Below are positions 17,967-29,556 of a DNA stretch of 64,000 nucleotides, one piece after another. The notes beneath the pieces were generated by a model. The model was not told where the DNA came from. It worked only from the letters and a program-made list of their open reading frames with translations, and did not search any database. Source of the DNA: Alphaproteobacteria bacterium. Its GTDB lineage: Bacteria > Pseudomonadota > Alphaproteobacteria > Micropepsales > Micropepsaceae. Numbering within the stretch: the stretch's first letter is position 1; each line of letters starts with the position of its first letter. The stretch covers positions 682,001-746,000 of the forward strand of contig WGMH01000001.1 in NCBI GenBank assembly GCA_016125165.1, in the 5' to 3' direction. Made by a program: the position numbers and the translations under genes.

Positions 17967-20021
17967 ATGACCTCTTTCTATCGTCGCGCCATGTGTGGCG
18001 CAGCTTTCGCCGCATTGGCGAGCACCGCCCTTGTTGCACCTGCCCATGCCCAGAACGTGGAAACCGTTATCGTCACTGCCAGCAAGATCAAGGAAGATCC
18101 GCCCATCGTAGCCGAAGCGCGCAAGCGGCTTTCGCGCACTCCCGGCGCGGTGGCTGTTGTCGCCGCCGAGACCTATGAGAACCGCCTCGTCATCGGCATG
18201 CCTGATCTCTTGCGCGATGTTCCCGGCGTGATTTCCGAGAAGCGCTACGGTGAAGAATCGCGCCTTTCCATTCGCGGCTCCGGCATCTCGCAGGCCTATC
18301 ACCAGCGCGGCGTTCTCTTGGCGCAGGATGGCGTGCCGTTCGCCGATGCAGATGGATTTTCCGACTTCCAGAAAGTCGATGCGCTGGGCGCGCGCTATAT
18401 CGAAGTCTACAAGGGTGGCAATGCGCTGCGCTTCGGCGGCGCGCAGCTTGGCGGCGCGATCAACCTGATATCGCCCACGGGCCGCACGGCGGATTCCGAA
18501 TACAGCTTCCGCATCGAAGGCGGATCTTTTGGCACATTCCGTACACGCGGCGCGCTGGCGGAATCTGGCGAGAACGTCGATGTCTATGCATCCGCCGAAG
18601 GTTTGACGGCAGACGGCTATCGCGAACGAAGCGGCCAGCGGCAGTCTCGCGGCACGCTCAACATCGGCTACGATTTCGGTGACGAGCAGGAAATCCGGCT
18701 TATCGCCTATGGCGCCGACATCATGCAGGAAGTGCCAGGAACGCTGAACCTGTTGGATGCGATCAACAATCCGCATCGTGCCGGCGCAGGCGTCGTGGCC
18801 AACAAATGGGCGCGCAACCAGCAGGTGGGACGGCTCTCGCTGCAAACGCACTGGAAACTCGCCGACGGGCTCAACTTCGAGGGTGGCGTCTATGTCACGC
18901 ATACCGATCTGCACCACCCCATCAGCATCGTGATCGATCAGGATGTTCAGAATCAGGGCGCCTTTGGCCGCTTTGATTGGACTGGTGAGGCCCTAGGACG
19001 CCCCGCCGATCTGTTCTTCGGTGTGTCCTATCGCGATGGCACCAACGATCAGGACCTTTATGCCAACATCGGCGGCATGGATGGCTTTCACTTTGGTGAC
19101 AGCCAGCAGAAGGCAAGCGGACTGGACATCTTCGCAGAAGGTCGCTGGTTCGTGATAGACAATCTGGCGCTCGTGGCCGGTGCATCGCTCGGCAAGGCCA
19201 CGCGCGAATATCACGATCATCTCAATCCCGCGAACGACGACTCCCGGGATTTCAACTGGCTGGCGCCGCGCTTCGGCGTGCTTTGGGAAGATGAAAGTGG
19301 TACGCAGGTCTATGCCAATTTCACCCGTTCGGTGGAGCCGCCGCATTATGGTGCGCTGGTACAATCACCCTTTCCGGGCTTTGTACCCGTGGCTTCGCAG
19401 GATGCATGGACGGGCGAAATCGGCACACGTGGCCACACCGGCGCCCTGACGTGGGACTTCACACTCTATCGTTCGCAGGTTCGCCACGAGCTTCTGAGCT
19501 ATGCCGTGTTCGGCCTGCCTGCCGCGTTCTTCAATGCAGACCGCACCATCCATCAGGGTCTTGAAGCGGCGCTTGACTGGCGCATCGCCGAAGACGCCGA
19601 TTGGGGTTCGCTGCTCCTTCGCCAAAGCTATAGCTGGTCGGATTTCACTTTCGACAACGATGCCACCTATGGCAACAACCGTTTGCCTGTGGTGCCGGAA
19701 CATCAGTACCGCGCGGAATTGCGCTATGGGAATCCGAACGGCTTCTTTATCGCCCCGTCGCTCGAATGGCGGCCTGTGGCAACGAATGTGGACTACGCGA
19801 ACACGTTGAAGGCGCCGTCCTTCGTCGTGTTCTCTCTCGGCGCCGGTTACACTGTGAACGACCACATCTCGCTGTTCATGGATGCGCGCAATCTCGCCGA
19901 CAAACACTATGTGCCGGAGTTCGGTGCGGTTACCGACGCCAGCAATCCGCTGGTGAACACCGCAGTGTTCTATCCCGGCGAAGGGCGTTCGCTCTTCGTG
20001 GGTCTGACGGCAAAGTACTGA
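17967..20021 (+). CDS. TonB-dependent outer-membrane receptor (probable copper receptor)
   Basis: The 684-residue protein has a signal peptide ending PAHAQ, a TonB box-like ETVIVTASK, a plug domain (MPDLLRDVPGV, RLSIRGSGI, VYKGGNALRFGGAQLGGAINLIS) and a 22-strand-type barrel ending with an aromatic residue (VGLTAKY). It imports a ligand across the outer membrane with TonB energy. The plug resembles FecA-type receptors; copper as ligand is inferred from the flanking DUF2946, copper uptake-associated and YcnI genes. The stop overlaps the next start by one base (TGATG). Confidence 0.9.
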   Translation: MTSFYRRAMCGAAFAALASTALVAPAHAQNVETVIVTASKIKEDPPIVAEARKRLSRTPGAVAVVAAETYENRLVIGMPDLLRDVPGVISEKRYGEESRLSIRGSGISQAYHQRGVLLAQDGVPFADADGFSDFQKVDALGARYIEVYKGGNALRFGGAQLGGAINLISPTGRTADSEYSFRIEGGSFGTFRTRGALAESGENVDVYASAEGLTADGYRERSGQRQSRGTLNIGYDFGDEQEIRLIAYGADIMQEVPGTLNLLDAINNPHRAGAGVVANKWARNQQVGRLSLQTHWKLADGLNFEGGVYVTHTDLHHPISIVIDQDVQNQGAFGRFDWTGEALGRPADLFFGVSYRDGTNDQDLYANIGGMDGFHFGDSQQKASGLDIFAEGRWFVIDNLALVAGASLGKATREYHDHLNPANDDSRDFNWLAPRFGVLWEDESGTQVYANFTRSVEPPHYGALVQSPFPGFVPVASQDAWTGEIGTRGHTGALTWDFTLYRSQVRHELLSYAVFGLPAAFFNADRTIHQGLEAALDWRIAEDADWGSLLLRQSYSWSDFTFDNDATYGNNRLPVVPEHQYRAELRYGNPNGFFIAPSLEWRPVATNVDYANTLKAPSFVVFSLGAGYTVNDHISLFMDARNLADKHYVPEFGAVTDASNPLVNTAVFYPGEGRSLFVGLTAKY

Positions 20022-20455
20022 TGAAGACGGTGCTCAAAATCCTCACGCTGGCTGCAACGCTGCACATTGCAGGTTGCGGTCCGCGTGAGGACGCCGCACG
20101 CAATGACATTCTGCACGTCATGCATGCGACATGGGACCGGCCCGATGCATCGCTCGATGCCGGTCCCGTCGCCATTTCCGGCGACTATGCCGTTGCCGAT
20201 TGGACTCAAGGCAACATGGGCGGTCGGGCATTGCTCGTTCGCAGCAAAAGCATCTGGCAAGTGGATGTGTGCGGCGGCGATGCATTGCGAAAAGCCGGAG
20301 CGCTCAAATCCATGGGCGTTCCGGCAAGCGACGCCGATGCGCTCGCCTCCGGACTTGCCGATCTTGAAAAGACCATTTCGCCGGAACGGCTCGCGCGCAT
20401 GGCGAGCTTCAATGGCCTCATCCGTATGAAACCATCCGAAGGACAAACCCGATGA
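20021..20455 (+). CDS. Copper uptake system-associated lipoprotein-like protein
   Basis: The 144-residue protein has a lipoprotein signal with IAGC at Cys19, then DILHVMHATWDRPDASLDAGPVAI and DYAVADWTQGNMGGRALLVRS, which I recognise as the family annotated copper uptake system-associated protein. Its biochemical role is unknown. TGATG overlap with the receptor and ATGA-like closeness to the next gene (start at 20452, a 4-base overlap) show it is part of one operon. Confidence 0.75.
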   Translation: MKTVLKILTLAATLHIAGCGPREDAARNDILHVMHATWDRPDASLDAGPVAISGDYAVADWTQGNMGGRALLVRSKSIWQVDVCGGDALRKAGALKSMGVPASDADALASGLADLEKTISPERLARMASFNGLIRMKPSEGQTR

Positions 20456-20946
20456 AATATCACCGCGTGTTCCTCGCTGCGCTCCTTGCAGCACTCGTTC
20501 CCCTCAAGGCCTCCGCGCACGTCGTGTTTGCCGATGCGATGGCGGATCCCGGCGTGTACTACGCGGGCTTTCTGCGCGTGGGCCACGGTTGCGATGGTTC
20601 GCCCACGCTCACGCTTACCGTCACCATTCCCGATGGAGTCGATATGGCGCATCCGCAACCCAAGCCGGGCTGGACACTCGAAACCGCGAAAGACAAGAAC
20701 GGCCGCGTCACGTCCATTACCTGGCGCGGGCGGCTTGAGGCCGATCAGTTCGATCAATTCGGCGTGCTGGTGAAATTGCCGAAGGTCGAAGGCCCGCTTT
20801 ATTTCCCGACGAAGCAGGTCTGCGAGAAGGGCGAACAGAACTGGTCGGACATTCCAAAGCCCGAGCAGGATTGGCACGACGTGCCCCATCCCGCGCCGGT
20901 AGTGAACATCATGGAGGGGATGTCATCGATGATGATGCATCACTAG
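20452..20946 (+). CDS. YcnI/DUF1775-type periplasmic copper-binding protein
   Basis: The 164-residue protein has a signal peptide cleaved after ASA so that His23 becomes the mature N-terminus, as needed for the mono-histidine copper brace known in YcnI. It keeps the family motif GHGCDGSPT and the tryptophan-rich WSDIP region. The end is methionine/histidine-rich (MEGMSSMMMHH), which could add copper ligands. It closes the four-gene set DUF2946, TonB receptor, lipoprotein, YcnI, and probably carries copper in the periplasm. Confidence 0.85.
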   Translation: MKYHRVFLAALLAALVPLKASAHVVFADAMADPGVYYAGFLRVGHGCDGSPTLTLTVTIPDGVDMAHPQPKPGWTLETAKDKNGRVTSITWRGRLEADQFDQFGVLVKLPKVEGPLYFPTKQVCEKGEQNWSDIPKPEQDWHDVPHPAPVVNIMEGMSSMMMHH

Positions 20947-20950
20947 CGCA

Positions 20951-21433
20951 TCACGCGCGGTGATAAGGATGGCCGCTCAGGATCGTGAAGGCGCGATAGA
21001 CCTGCTCGGCCAGCATCGCGCGTACCAGAAGATGCGGCCAAATCTGCGGACCGAAGGCCAGACTGCGGCTGGCCTTCACCGCCGGACCGGGATCGAGGCC
21101 ATCGGGACCACCGATCAGAAACACCAGATCGCGCGCGCCTGCATCGCGCAAGGCTGCAAGAGCTTCGGCGAAATCTTCGCTCGTCATGCCCTTGCCTTTG
21201 GCATCCAGAAATATCGCATGCGCGCCCTGGGGAATGCGCGCGGCGAGACGTTCACCTTCCTCGCGAATACGCGAGCGTGACTCCCTGAGCTTGGAAACCG
21301 GAACTTCCACCACTTCAACGTTGGTGAATCCCGCGCGCTTGCCGATGGCTTTGGCGCGGCCGATGTAATCGTCGGTCAGCGAGCCTTCCGGCGTTCCGCG
21401 CGCGACACCCACCGCGAGGATGTGAAGCCGCAT
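20951..21433 (-). CDS. rlmH: 23S rRNA pseudouridine-1915 N3-methyltransferase RlmH
   Basis: The 160-residue protein has the SPOUT methyltransferase sequence: MRLHILAVGVARGTPEG, VEVPVSK, LDAKGKGMTSEDFAEAL, FLIGGPDGLDP and the final LLVRAMLAEQVYRAFTILSGHPYHR. It methylates the pseudouridine at 1915 of 23S rRNA in the mature 70S ribosome. The start at 21433 lies 1 base past the rsfS stop, and rsfS-rlmH is a standard pair. Last gene of the leftward obgE-to-rlmH run. Confidence 0.97.
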   Translation of the reverse strand: MRLHILAVGVARGTPEGSLTDDYIGRAKAIGKRAGFTNVEVVEVPVSKLRESRSRIREEGERLAARIPQGAHAIFLDAKGKGMTSEDFAEALAALRDAGARDLVFLIGGPDGLDPGPAVKASRSLAFGPQIWPHLLVRAMLAEQVYRAFTILSGHPYHRA

Positions 21434-21434
21434 C

Positions 21435-21935
21435 TCAGCGCGCCGATGCGCCGCTGCGTGAAGGTTCCTGAACGCTCCACATGCCTTCGAGGTCATAATA
21501 GGTGCGCACTTCGGGGCGGAAGATGTGCACGATCACATCGCCGGCATCGACCAGCACCCAATCGCCGCCCGCAAGCCCATCCACGGGCCGCGTGCCGTAA
21601 CCGGCTTCCTTGAGTTTGCGCGCCAGATGTTCGGCGGTCGCCGAGACGTGACGGGCCGAACGTCCGCTTGCGATGACCAACGCATCGGCCAGCGAGGAGC
21701 GGCCCTCCAGGTCGATCGTGACAATGTCGGTGGCTTTGTCGTCGTCGAGCGATTTGAGGATGCGCGCGAGAAGCGTGGGCTCTGCTGCAGCTTCGGGTTT
21801 TGTCTTTGCGCGTTTCGCCTTGGGAGCGGCTTTGGGCTTCGCGGCGGCCTTTTTCTTGGGTGCGACAGCCTTGGTCTTGGAAACGGCAGCGGGTTTGCGG
21901 CTCAGTGGGTCATCCTCCAGCAACGGAATATGCAA
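21435..21935 (-). CDS. rsfS: Ribosomal silencing factor RsfS
   Basis: The RsfS domain occupies the last 110 residues (LLARILKSLDDDKATDIVTIDLEGRS, VIASGRSARHVSATAEHL, WVLVDAGDVIVHIF, YDLEGMW); it binds L14 and keeps ribosomal subunits apart in starvation. Before it is a lysine/alanine-rich leader of 40-50 residues (KKKAAAKPKAAPKAKRAK), longer than in many homologues. No ATG is available: TTG 21935 is used here, but a perfect GGAGG sits 8 bases before an in-frame CTG at 21905, which may be the real start. Confidence 0.9.
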   Translation of the reverse strand: MHIPLLEDDPLSRKPAAVSKTKAVAPKKKAAAKPKAAPKAKRAKTKPEAAAEPTLLARILKSLDDDKATDIVTIDLEGRSSLADALVIASGRSARHVSATAEHLARKLKEAGYGTRPVDGLAGGDWVLVDAGDVIVHIFRPEVRTYYDLEGMWSVQEPSRSGASAR

Positions 21936-22007
21936 TCGCCGTGAAGGAACGGTTTGCCCGGACTTTCATGCTTGACGCCGCGTGCCTCCAGCAATTGCCG
22001 GGCGACA

Positions 22008-22655
22008 CTAGCACGGCAGAATTGCCGGAACCAAGAGATCGCCCCATGAACCTTTCGCGCGGATGGCCGTTGCGCTTGCTGCGCAACGCCGGCCATCCAG
22101 TACGATCAAGGCTGGCGGCTCGGCACGCATGAAATGCTTCGGATCGCAATGGCGATAATCCGCCAGCCGGTGCGCGGCCTTGGCCTTTAAGGGCGCCAGG
22201 ACGGAGCCCGGGCGGGTGACAACGGCAATGGGAATGCGGCGCGCAATGTCCTGCCAGCGGCGCCAGCGGTGGAACCCTTCAAGATTGTCGGTTCCCATCA
22301 GCCAGACGAATTTCACGTCCGGAAAGCGGCGCTGAAGTTTCGTCACAGTATCGACGGTGTAACGCGTACCAAGTGCGCGCTCGACATCCAGCACGAAGAT
22401 GCGCGGATGGTTTTCAAACCGGTCCGCCGCAAATGCGAGGCGCTGCTGCAAGGGAGCCATTCCGACGCGGCCCTTCAGCGGATTTTGCGGGCTCACCAGC
22501 CACCATACGAAATCAAGGCCGAGCTTTTTCAGCGCCATCTCGCTGATGTGCAGGTGACCTTCATGCGCCGGATTGAACGAGCCGCCGAGAAGGCCGATCT
22601 TCAACCCCGGCGCCAATGTTGCCGGCGGAGATAGAAACGCCGAATGCCTAGCCAC
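22008..22655 (-). CDS. nadD: Nicotinate-nucleotide adenylyltransferase
   Basis: The 215-residue protein has the nucleotidyltransferase motif [22 protein letters not shown] (with the HxGH catalytic site) and [17 protein letters not shown]; it adenylates nicotinate mononucleotide for NAD synthesis. Start is GTG 22655, overlapping the proA stop by 8 bases. The proB-proA-nadD-rsfS-rlmH order is typical of the class. Confidence 0.96.
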   Translation of the reverse strand: MARHSAFLSPPATLAPGLKIGLLGGSFNPAHEGHLHISEMALKKLGLDFVWWLVSPQNPLKGRVGMAPLQQRLAFAADRFENHPRIFVLDVERALGTRYTVDTVTKLQRRFPDVKFVWLMGTDNLEGFHRWRRWQDIARRIPIAVVTRPGSVLAPLKAKAAHRLADYRHCDPKHFMRAEPPALIVLDGRRCAASATAIRAKGSWGDLLVPAILPC

Positions 22656-23921
22656 GAACCTGCCCCGCTCCCCGCACGATATATTTGAAGGTGGTCAGAT
22701 GCTCCACGCCAACCGGCCCGCGCGCATGCAGCTTGCCGGTGCCGATGCCGATTTCCGCGCCCATGCCGAATTCGCCGCCATCGGCGAACTGCGTGGAGGC
22801 GTTCCACAGCACGATCGCCGAATCGAGCGCGCTCAGAAAATGCTCTGCCACCTGCGCATCTTCGCTCACGATGGCTTCTGTATGGCGGGAGCCATAAGTA
22901 TCGATATGGCGGATTGCTTCGTCCACGCCATCCACCGCCCGCACCGAGATGATCGCGTCGAGATATTCGGTACGCCAATCCTCCTCGCGCGCGCGCGCGG
23001 CCTTGGCAAACACTGCGCACACCGCATCATCGCCACGAATTTCGCAGCCTGCGCCGGCAAGGTCCTTAAGGATCGCCACGCCGAGAGACGGCAGGACAGC
23101 GCGGTCGATCAGCAATGATTCGGTCGCGCCGCAGATTCCCGTCCGCCGCATCTTGGCGTCCAGCACGATGGCGCGGGCCTTCGCAGCATCGGCCTTTGCA
23201 TGCACATAGACGTGACAAATGCCTTCCAGATGCGCGAGCACCGGCACCCGCGCCTCGGCCTGCACGCGCGCCACCAATCCCTTGCCGCCGCGCGGAATGA
23301 TAAGGTCGATGGCCCCGTCCAGCCCCTTCAGCATTTCGCCAACCGCCGCGCGGTCCGTGGTCGGCACAAGCTGCACGCATCGGGCATCAAGTCCGGCGGA
23401 GCGCAAGCCTTCCACGAAGGCGGCATGAATGGCGGCATTGGAATGCGCCGCTTCCGAACCGCCGCGCAGGATCACTGCATTGCCCGCTTTCAGGCAGAGT
23501 GCCGCGGCGTCCGCCGTCACATTGGGGCGGCTCTCATAGATCATGCCGATCACGCCGATGGGCGTGGCCACGCGCGCAATGTCGAGACCGTTTGGCCGCG
23601 TCCAGCGCGCCAGCTCCCGCCCCACTGGATCAGCCTGTGCGGCGACATCCTCAATGCCCTTTGCCATCGCTTCGATGCGCGCGTCATTCAGCGTGAGCCG
23701 GTCGCTCATTGCGGGCGAGAGCGTGGTGGCGTTTTCCAGATCGCGCGCATTGGCAGCGAGAATCTGCGCGGCGCGATCACGGATGGCCGATGCGGCCTGA
23801 TGCAGGGCATGGTTTTTGTCGTGCGTGGTCGCGGTGCGCAGATATGCAGCGCCCGCCTTGGCGCGCATACCGATCTCGTTCATCCCGGTGGCAATGCCGC
23901 CCGTCATCGTTGCGCGCGCAT

Positions 23922-23925
<4 letters not shown>
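22648..23925 (-). CDS. proA: Gamma-glutamyl phosphate reductase
   Basis: The 425-residue protein matches Pro[41 protein letters not shown], the catalytic-cysteine region [15 protein letters not shown], and [10 protein letters not shown] near the end. It reduces gamma-glutamyl phosphate to the semialdehyde for proline. It starts by ATGA-type overlap with proB, so the two steps are made together. Confidence 0.97.
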
Positions 23926-26637
<2,712 letters not shown>

Positions 26638-26670
26638 GACACGTGTTCCCTCCGTCGCAGCGAGGGAAAG

Positions 26671-26700
26671 AAAAAAGGGAAGATGGCGGACCATCTTCCC
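26671..26700 (-). terminator. Intrinsic terminator after rpmA
   Basis: On the minus strand a perfect 10-bp stem (GGGAAGATGG with CCATCTTCCC, 4-base loop) is followed directly by six T. It lies 46 bases past the rpmA stop and 34 bases before the GNAT start, so it should end or attenuate ribosomal-protein transcription before the GNAT-obgE operon. Confidence 0.88.
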
Positions 26701-26711
26701 TCGCGTGATGA

Positions 26712-26731
26712 GCCGCCAATTGATTGGCGGC
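26712..26731 (-). repeat. Near-perfect palindrome just upstream of the rpmA terminator
   Basis: GCCGCCAAT and ATTGGCGGC form a 9-bp inverted repeat separated by TG. It precedes the terminator hairpin by 11 bases on the minus strand, making a double-hairpin 3' end for the rplU-rpmA message. It has no T tract of its own; it may protect the mRNA end. Confidence 0.6.
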
Positions 26732-26746
26732 CTATGTCGATGCCGC

Positions 26747-27025
26747 CTATTCCGCCGCCGTGGCCGCCGGGTTCGATGCAATCACGGATACAAACGTGCG
26801 GCGCTTGTAGCCCTTCTTGAACGCAACCTGGCCGTCCGAGAGCGCGAACAGCGTGTGATCCTTGCCCATGCCGACATTGGTGCCGGGATGGAACTGCGTG
26901 CCGCGCTGACGCACGATGACGTTGCCCGCTTCGATGACTTCGCCACCGAACTTCTTCACGCCGAGCATTTTGGGGTTCGAATCGCGTCCGTTGCGCGATG
27001 AGCCGCCGGCCTTTTTGTGCGCCAT
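26747..27025 (-). CDS. rpmA: 50S ribosomal protein L27
   Basis: The 92-residue protein starts [20 protein letters not shown], which is the mature-type L27 N-terminus with no cleavable leader, and contains [23 protein letters not shown]27 lies at the peptidyl-transferase centre. It follows rplU by 32 bases in the universal L21-L27 operon. Confidence 0.98.
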   Translation of the reverse strand: MAHKKAGGSSRNGRDSNPKMLGVKKFGGEVIEAGNVIVRQRGTQFHPGTNVGMGKDHTLFALSDGQVAFKKGYKRRTFVSVIASNPAATAAE

Positions 27026-27057
27026 GGTTCTTGGTCCTTACGCGTTGCCCGCAGGCG

Positions 27058-27369
27058 TCAGCCTGCAATGATGGAATTGATCTTCACTTTCGTGAAGTGC
27101 TGACGGCTGCCACGCTTCCTGTGGGTGTTCTTGCGGCGCTTCTTCTTGAAGGCCACGACCTTCGGGCCGCGCCCATGTTCGACGATTTCGGCTTCGACCG
27201 CCGCGCCCGCCACCAGAGGCGTGCCCGTCTTGGGGGCGTCGCCGCCCAGCATCAGCACTTCGCCGAGCGTGATCTTGGAGCCCACTTCGCCTTCGAGCTT
27301 GGAGATCGAAAGGACGTCGTTGGCCGCGACCTTGTACTGCTTGCCGCCGGTGCGGATGACCGCGAACAT
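27058..27369 (-). CDS. rplU: 50S ribosomal protein L21
   Basis: The 103-residue protein begins MFAVIRTGGKQYKVAANDVL and ends with the KKKRRKNTHRKRGSRQHFTKVKI-type basic tail, fully typical of L21. It is the first gene of the operon, with a clear promoter upstream and a leader of about 54 bases that includes a small GC hairpin. Confidence 0.98.
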   Translation of the reverse strand: MFAVIRTGGKQYKVAANDVLSISKLEGEVGSKITLGEVLMLGGDAPKTGTPLVAGAAVEAEIVEHGRGPKVVAFKKKRRKNTHRKRGSRQHFTKVKINSIIAG

Positions 27370-27429
27370 GGCTTAAATCCTTGAAATTGCTTGCATTCCC
27401 GAAACGGCGTGGCCGCTCAGGAGCGCGGC

Positions 27430-27457
27430 AATATACGGATGCCGCGTTCCCGGTCAA
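27430..27457 (-). promoter_or_regulatory. Sigma-70-type promoter of rplU-rpmA
   Basis: On the minus strand TTGACC (-35) and TATATT (-10) are separated by 16 bases. The expected start of transcription is near 27423, giving a leader of about 54 bases before rplU. The leader contains GCCGC and GCGGC arms, a possible site of ribosomal-protein feedback. Confidence 0.75.
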
Positions 27458-27589
27458 GCGGCACGATTTGGGGCTCGAATTTGACCTCCGAAAAGCCCTG
27501 CCACTGGAGGGTTTCCAGTCCCGGCGCGGCTAGGGAGGCACGGCTCCCCGTGCCATCCTTTGGCTGATTTGCAATCTTCGGGGGACGGC

Positions 27590-28378
27590 ATGGCCTACAA
27601 GGATGCGCTGAAGGAATACACCGAATTTTCTTTCGATGACGGACGCTGGAAACGGCAGGTGTTCCGGCGCGGATCGGGGCCCGCTGTCATCATCATCCAT
27701 GAAATGCCGGGGCTTCACCCCCTCGTGATCCGTTTTGCCGATCGTGTGGCTGCAGCGGGCATGACGGTGTTTCTGCCCTCGCTGTTTGGAACACCGGGCC
27801 GCCCTGTCACCACTGGCTATGCGCTTTCGACAATGGTCGCCACCATCTGCATCCGCCGCGAATTCAATGTCTGGCATTCCGGCAAATCGAGCCCGATGGT
27901 CGATTGGCTGCGCGCGCTTGCGAAGAAAGTGCATGGCGAATGCGGCGGCAAAGGTGTTGGCGCGGTGGGCATGTGTTTCACCGGCGGCTTTGCGCTTGCC
28001 ATGATGACGGAGCCTTCGGTGGTAGCGCCGGTGCTCTCGCAACCTTCCATGCCCATCGGCAAGAAGAACCGCGCAGGGATAGATGTGTCGCCTTCTGAAA
28101 TCGCCTGCGCAAAGAAGCGCTTCGCCGACGAGAATCTCTCGATGATGGGCCTTCGTTTCAAAGGCGACAATCTCGTGCGCGCCGAGCGCTTTGAAACGTT
28201 GAAACGCGAATTCGGCGACAAGTTCGAGGCCATCGAGCTTGACGATGTTCACGCCGCGCCCGGTCCGGTTGGTCCGCATTCGGTGCTCACCGTCAATATG
28301 ATCGACGAACCCGGCAGCGAAACCAAAAAGGTCGAAGAGCGCGTGATTGCCTTCTTCAAGGAGCGCACTGGCGCTTAG
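27590..28378 (+). CDS. Dienelactone hydrolase family protein
   Basis: The 262-residue alpha/beta hydrolase has the family motifs: Glu in VIIIHEMPGLHP (residues about 33-44), the nucleophile-elbow GMCFTGG with Cys129, and a late His in the VGPHSVL region. The cysteine nucleophile is typical of dienelactone hydrolases that open lactone rings. Substrate is unknown. The ATG at 27590 follows a GGGGA motif; an earlier TTG at 27560 is less likely. Confidence 0.88.
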   Translation: MAYKDALKEYTEFSFDDGRWKRQVFRRGSGPAVIIIHEMPGLHPLVIRFADRVAAAGMTVFLPSLFGTPGRPVTTGYALSTMVATICIRREFNVWHSGKSSPMVDWLRALAKKVHGECGGKGVGAVGMCFTGGFALAMMTEPSVVAPVLSQPSMPIGKKNRAGIDVSPSEIACAKKRFADENLSMMGLRFKGDNLVRAERFETLKREFGDKFEAIELDDVHAAPGPVGPHSVLTVNMIDEPGSETKKVEERVIAFFKERTGA

Positions 28379-28899
28379 GCTTCTTTCTTCCGCCGCAACA
28401 GGCCAAGCAATCCCAGCACCCAGAGCGCGAGGCCGACAAAGAAACAGAGGCTCTTGACGGTGCTCGCCGTCACCGCCAGCGAGGCGATGTGATCGCTTGG
28501 CTGGCCCATCAGCATGCTGAATTCGAGCGTGTTCTCGATCGCATCGAAAATGGCGCCCGCCAGCGGCACGGCAGCCAGAAGCGTAAAAATCCGGAACAGC
28601 ATTTTCGGCGCGAAGGCATCGCGTGCCGCGAGTGCGCCGTAGTAAAGGCCAAATCCCCATAGCGGCATGAAGAGATAATCGAAACCAAGACTGAACCCTG
28701 CCATCGCCGTGTGCTGCTGTACGCGCCACGCAAAGAGAATGCGGTTCACATTTTCCGCAGTTCCCGCGCTTTGCAGCGCTAGCGTGCCGTAACCAGTCTC
28801 GCTTTTCAGTTTGGTATCGAGCCATGCGAGCACGGCAAACGTGATGATCGCCAGTATGCTGGTAACCGCCCAGCGCAAAGTCCGCTGCTTGATGGCCAT
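28375..28899 (-). CDS. Four-span membrane protein of unknown function
   Basis: The 174-residue protein has hydrophobic segments at about residues 9-28, 65-88, 95-122 and 135-165, and a basic tail (RRKKEA). The sequence FDAIENTLEFSML lies in the middle loop. I do not recognise the family. The ATG at 28899 has GGGGGAAA upstream. It converges on the hydrolase gene with a 4-base overlap of the stops. Confidence 0.7.
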   Translation of the reverse strand: MAIKQRTLRWAVTSILAIITFAVLAWLDTKLKSETGYGTLALQSAGTAENVNRILFAWRVQQHTAMAGFSLGFDYLFMPLWGFGLYYGALAARDAFAPKMLFRIFTLLAAVPLAGAIFDAIENTLEFSMLMGQPSDHIASLAVTASTVKSLCFFVGLALWVLGLLGLLRRKKEA

Positions 28900-28968
28900 G
28901 AATTTCCCCCGATAAACTTTGCGGCGCACTTTACGGGCGCGGCGTAATAAGAAAAGAGCGAAGCGGAC

Positions 28969-29511
28969 ATGAGCGGATTGCAGCATCGTCTGGCCGTGGT
29001 GGCGGATATTCCCGCGCTCACCCAACTGATGAACGAAGCCATCGCCGTGCATCTGGCCGTCCATCTGCCGCCGGAGGGCGTCGCCGCGTCCTATTCCGTG
29101 ATGGGGTTGGACAGTCAGCTCATCGAAGACGGCACCTATTTCGTGATCTCCACCGATGGCGCGATAGGGGGGTGCGGCGGCTGGTCGAGGCGGGCGACGT
29201 TGTTCGGTGGCGATCATTCCGCCGGGCGAAGCGCCCGCCTGCTCGATCCGGCAAGCGAGCCCGCGCGCGTGCGCGCGATGTATACAAGCCCCGCTTTCGC
29301 GCGGCGCGGGATCGGGCGGCGCATCCTTTCGTTGTGCGAAGAGGCCGCGGCGCGTGAGGGCTTTCGCGCCTTGGGACTGGCCGCCACGCTCTCCGGCCTG
29401 CCGCTCTATCGCGCCTATGGTTTTTCGGATGTCGAAGCCTTCGCGGCGGCCACGCCATCGGGCTTCGCGGTGCCGCTGGTGCGGATGCAAAAGACGATAA
29501 CCGCGCGTTGA
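28969..29511 (+). CDS. GNAT family N-acetyltransferase
   Basis: The 180-residue protein has the GNAT acetyl-CoA motif in MYTSPAFARRGIGRRILSLCEEAAAREGF and the closing LPLYRAYGFSDVEAF. The TYFVISTDGAIGGCGGWSRRATLFGG segment is typical of a branch of small-molecule or protein acetyltransferases. Target unknown. It is divergent from the four-span membrane protein gene. Confidence 0.88.
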   Translation: MSGLQHRLAVVADIPALTQLMNEAIAVHLAVHLPPEGVAASYSVMGLDSQLIEDGTYFVISTDGAIGGCGGWSRRATLFGGDHSAGRSARLLDPASEPARVRAMYTSPAFARRGIGRRILSLCEEAAAREGFRALGLAATLSGLPLYRAYGFSDVEAFAAATPSGFAVPLVRMQKTITAR

Positions 29512-29556
29512 CCTGCGGCTTGCACAAAGCCGGGGGAGTGCTTAGGCAGAGCGCCC

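Noticed and set aside
27530-28825. 431-codon minus-strand open frame
   Set aside because: Antisense to the dienelactone hydrolase, which has intact motifs.
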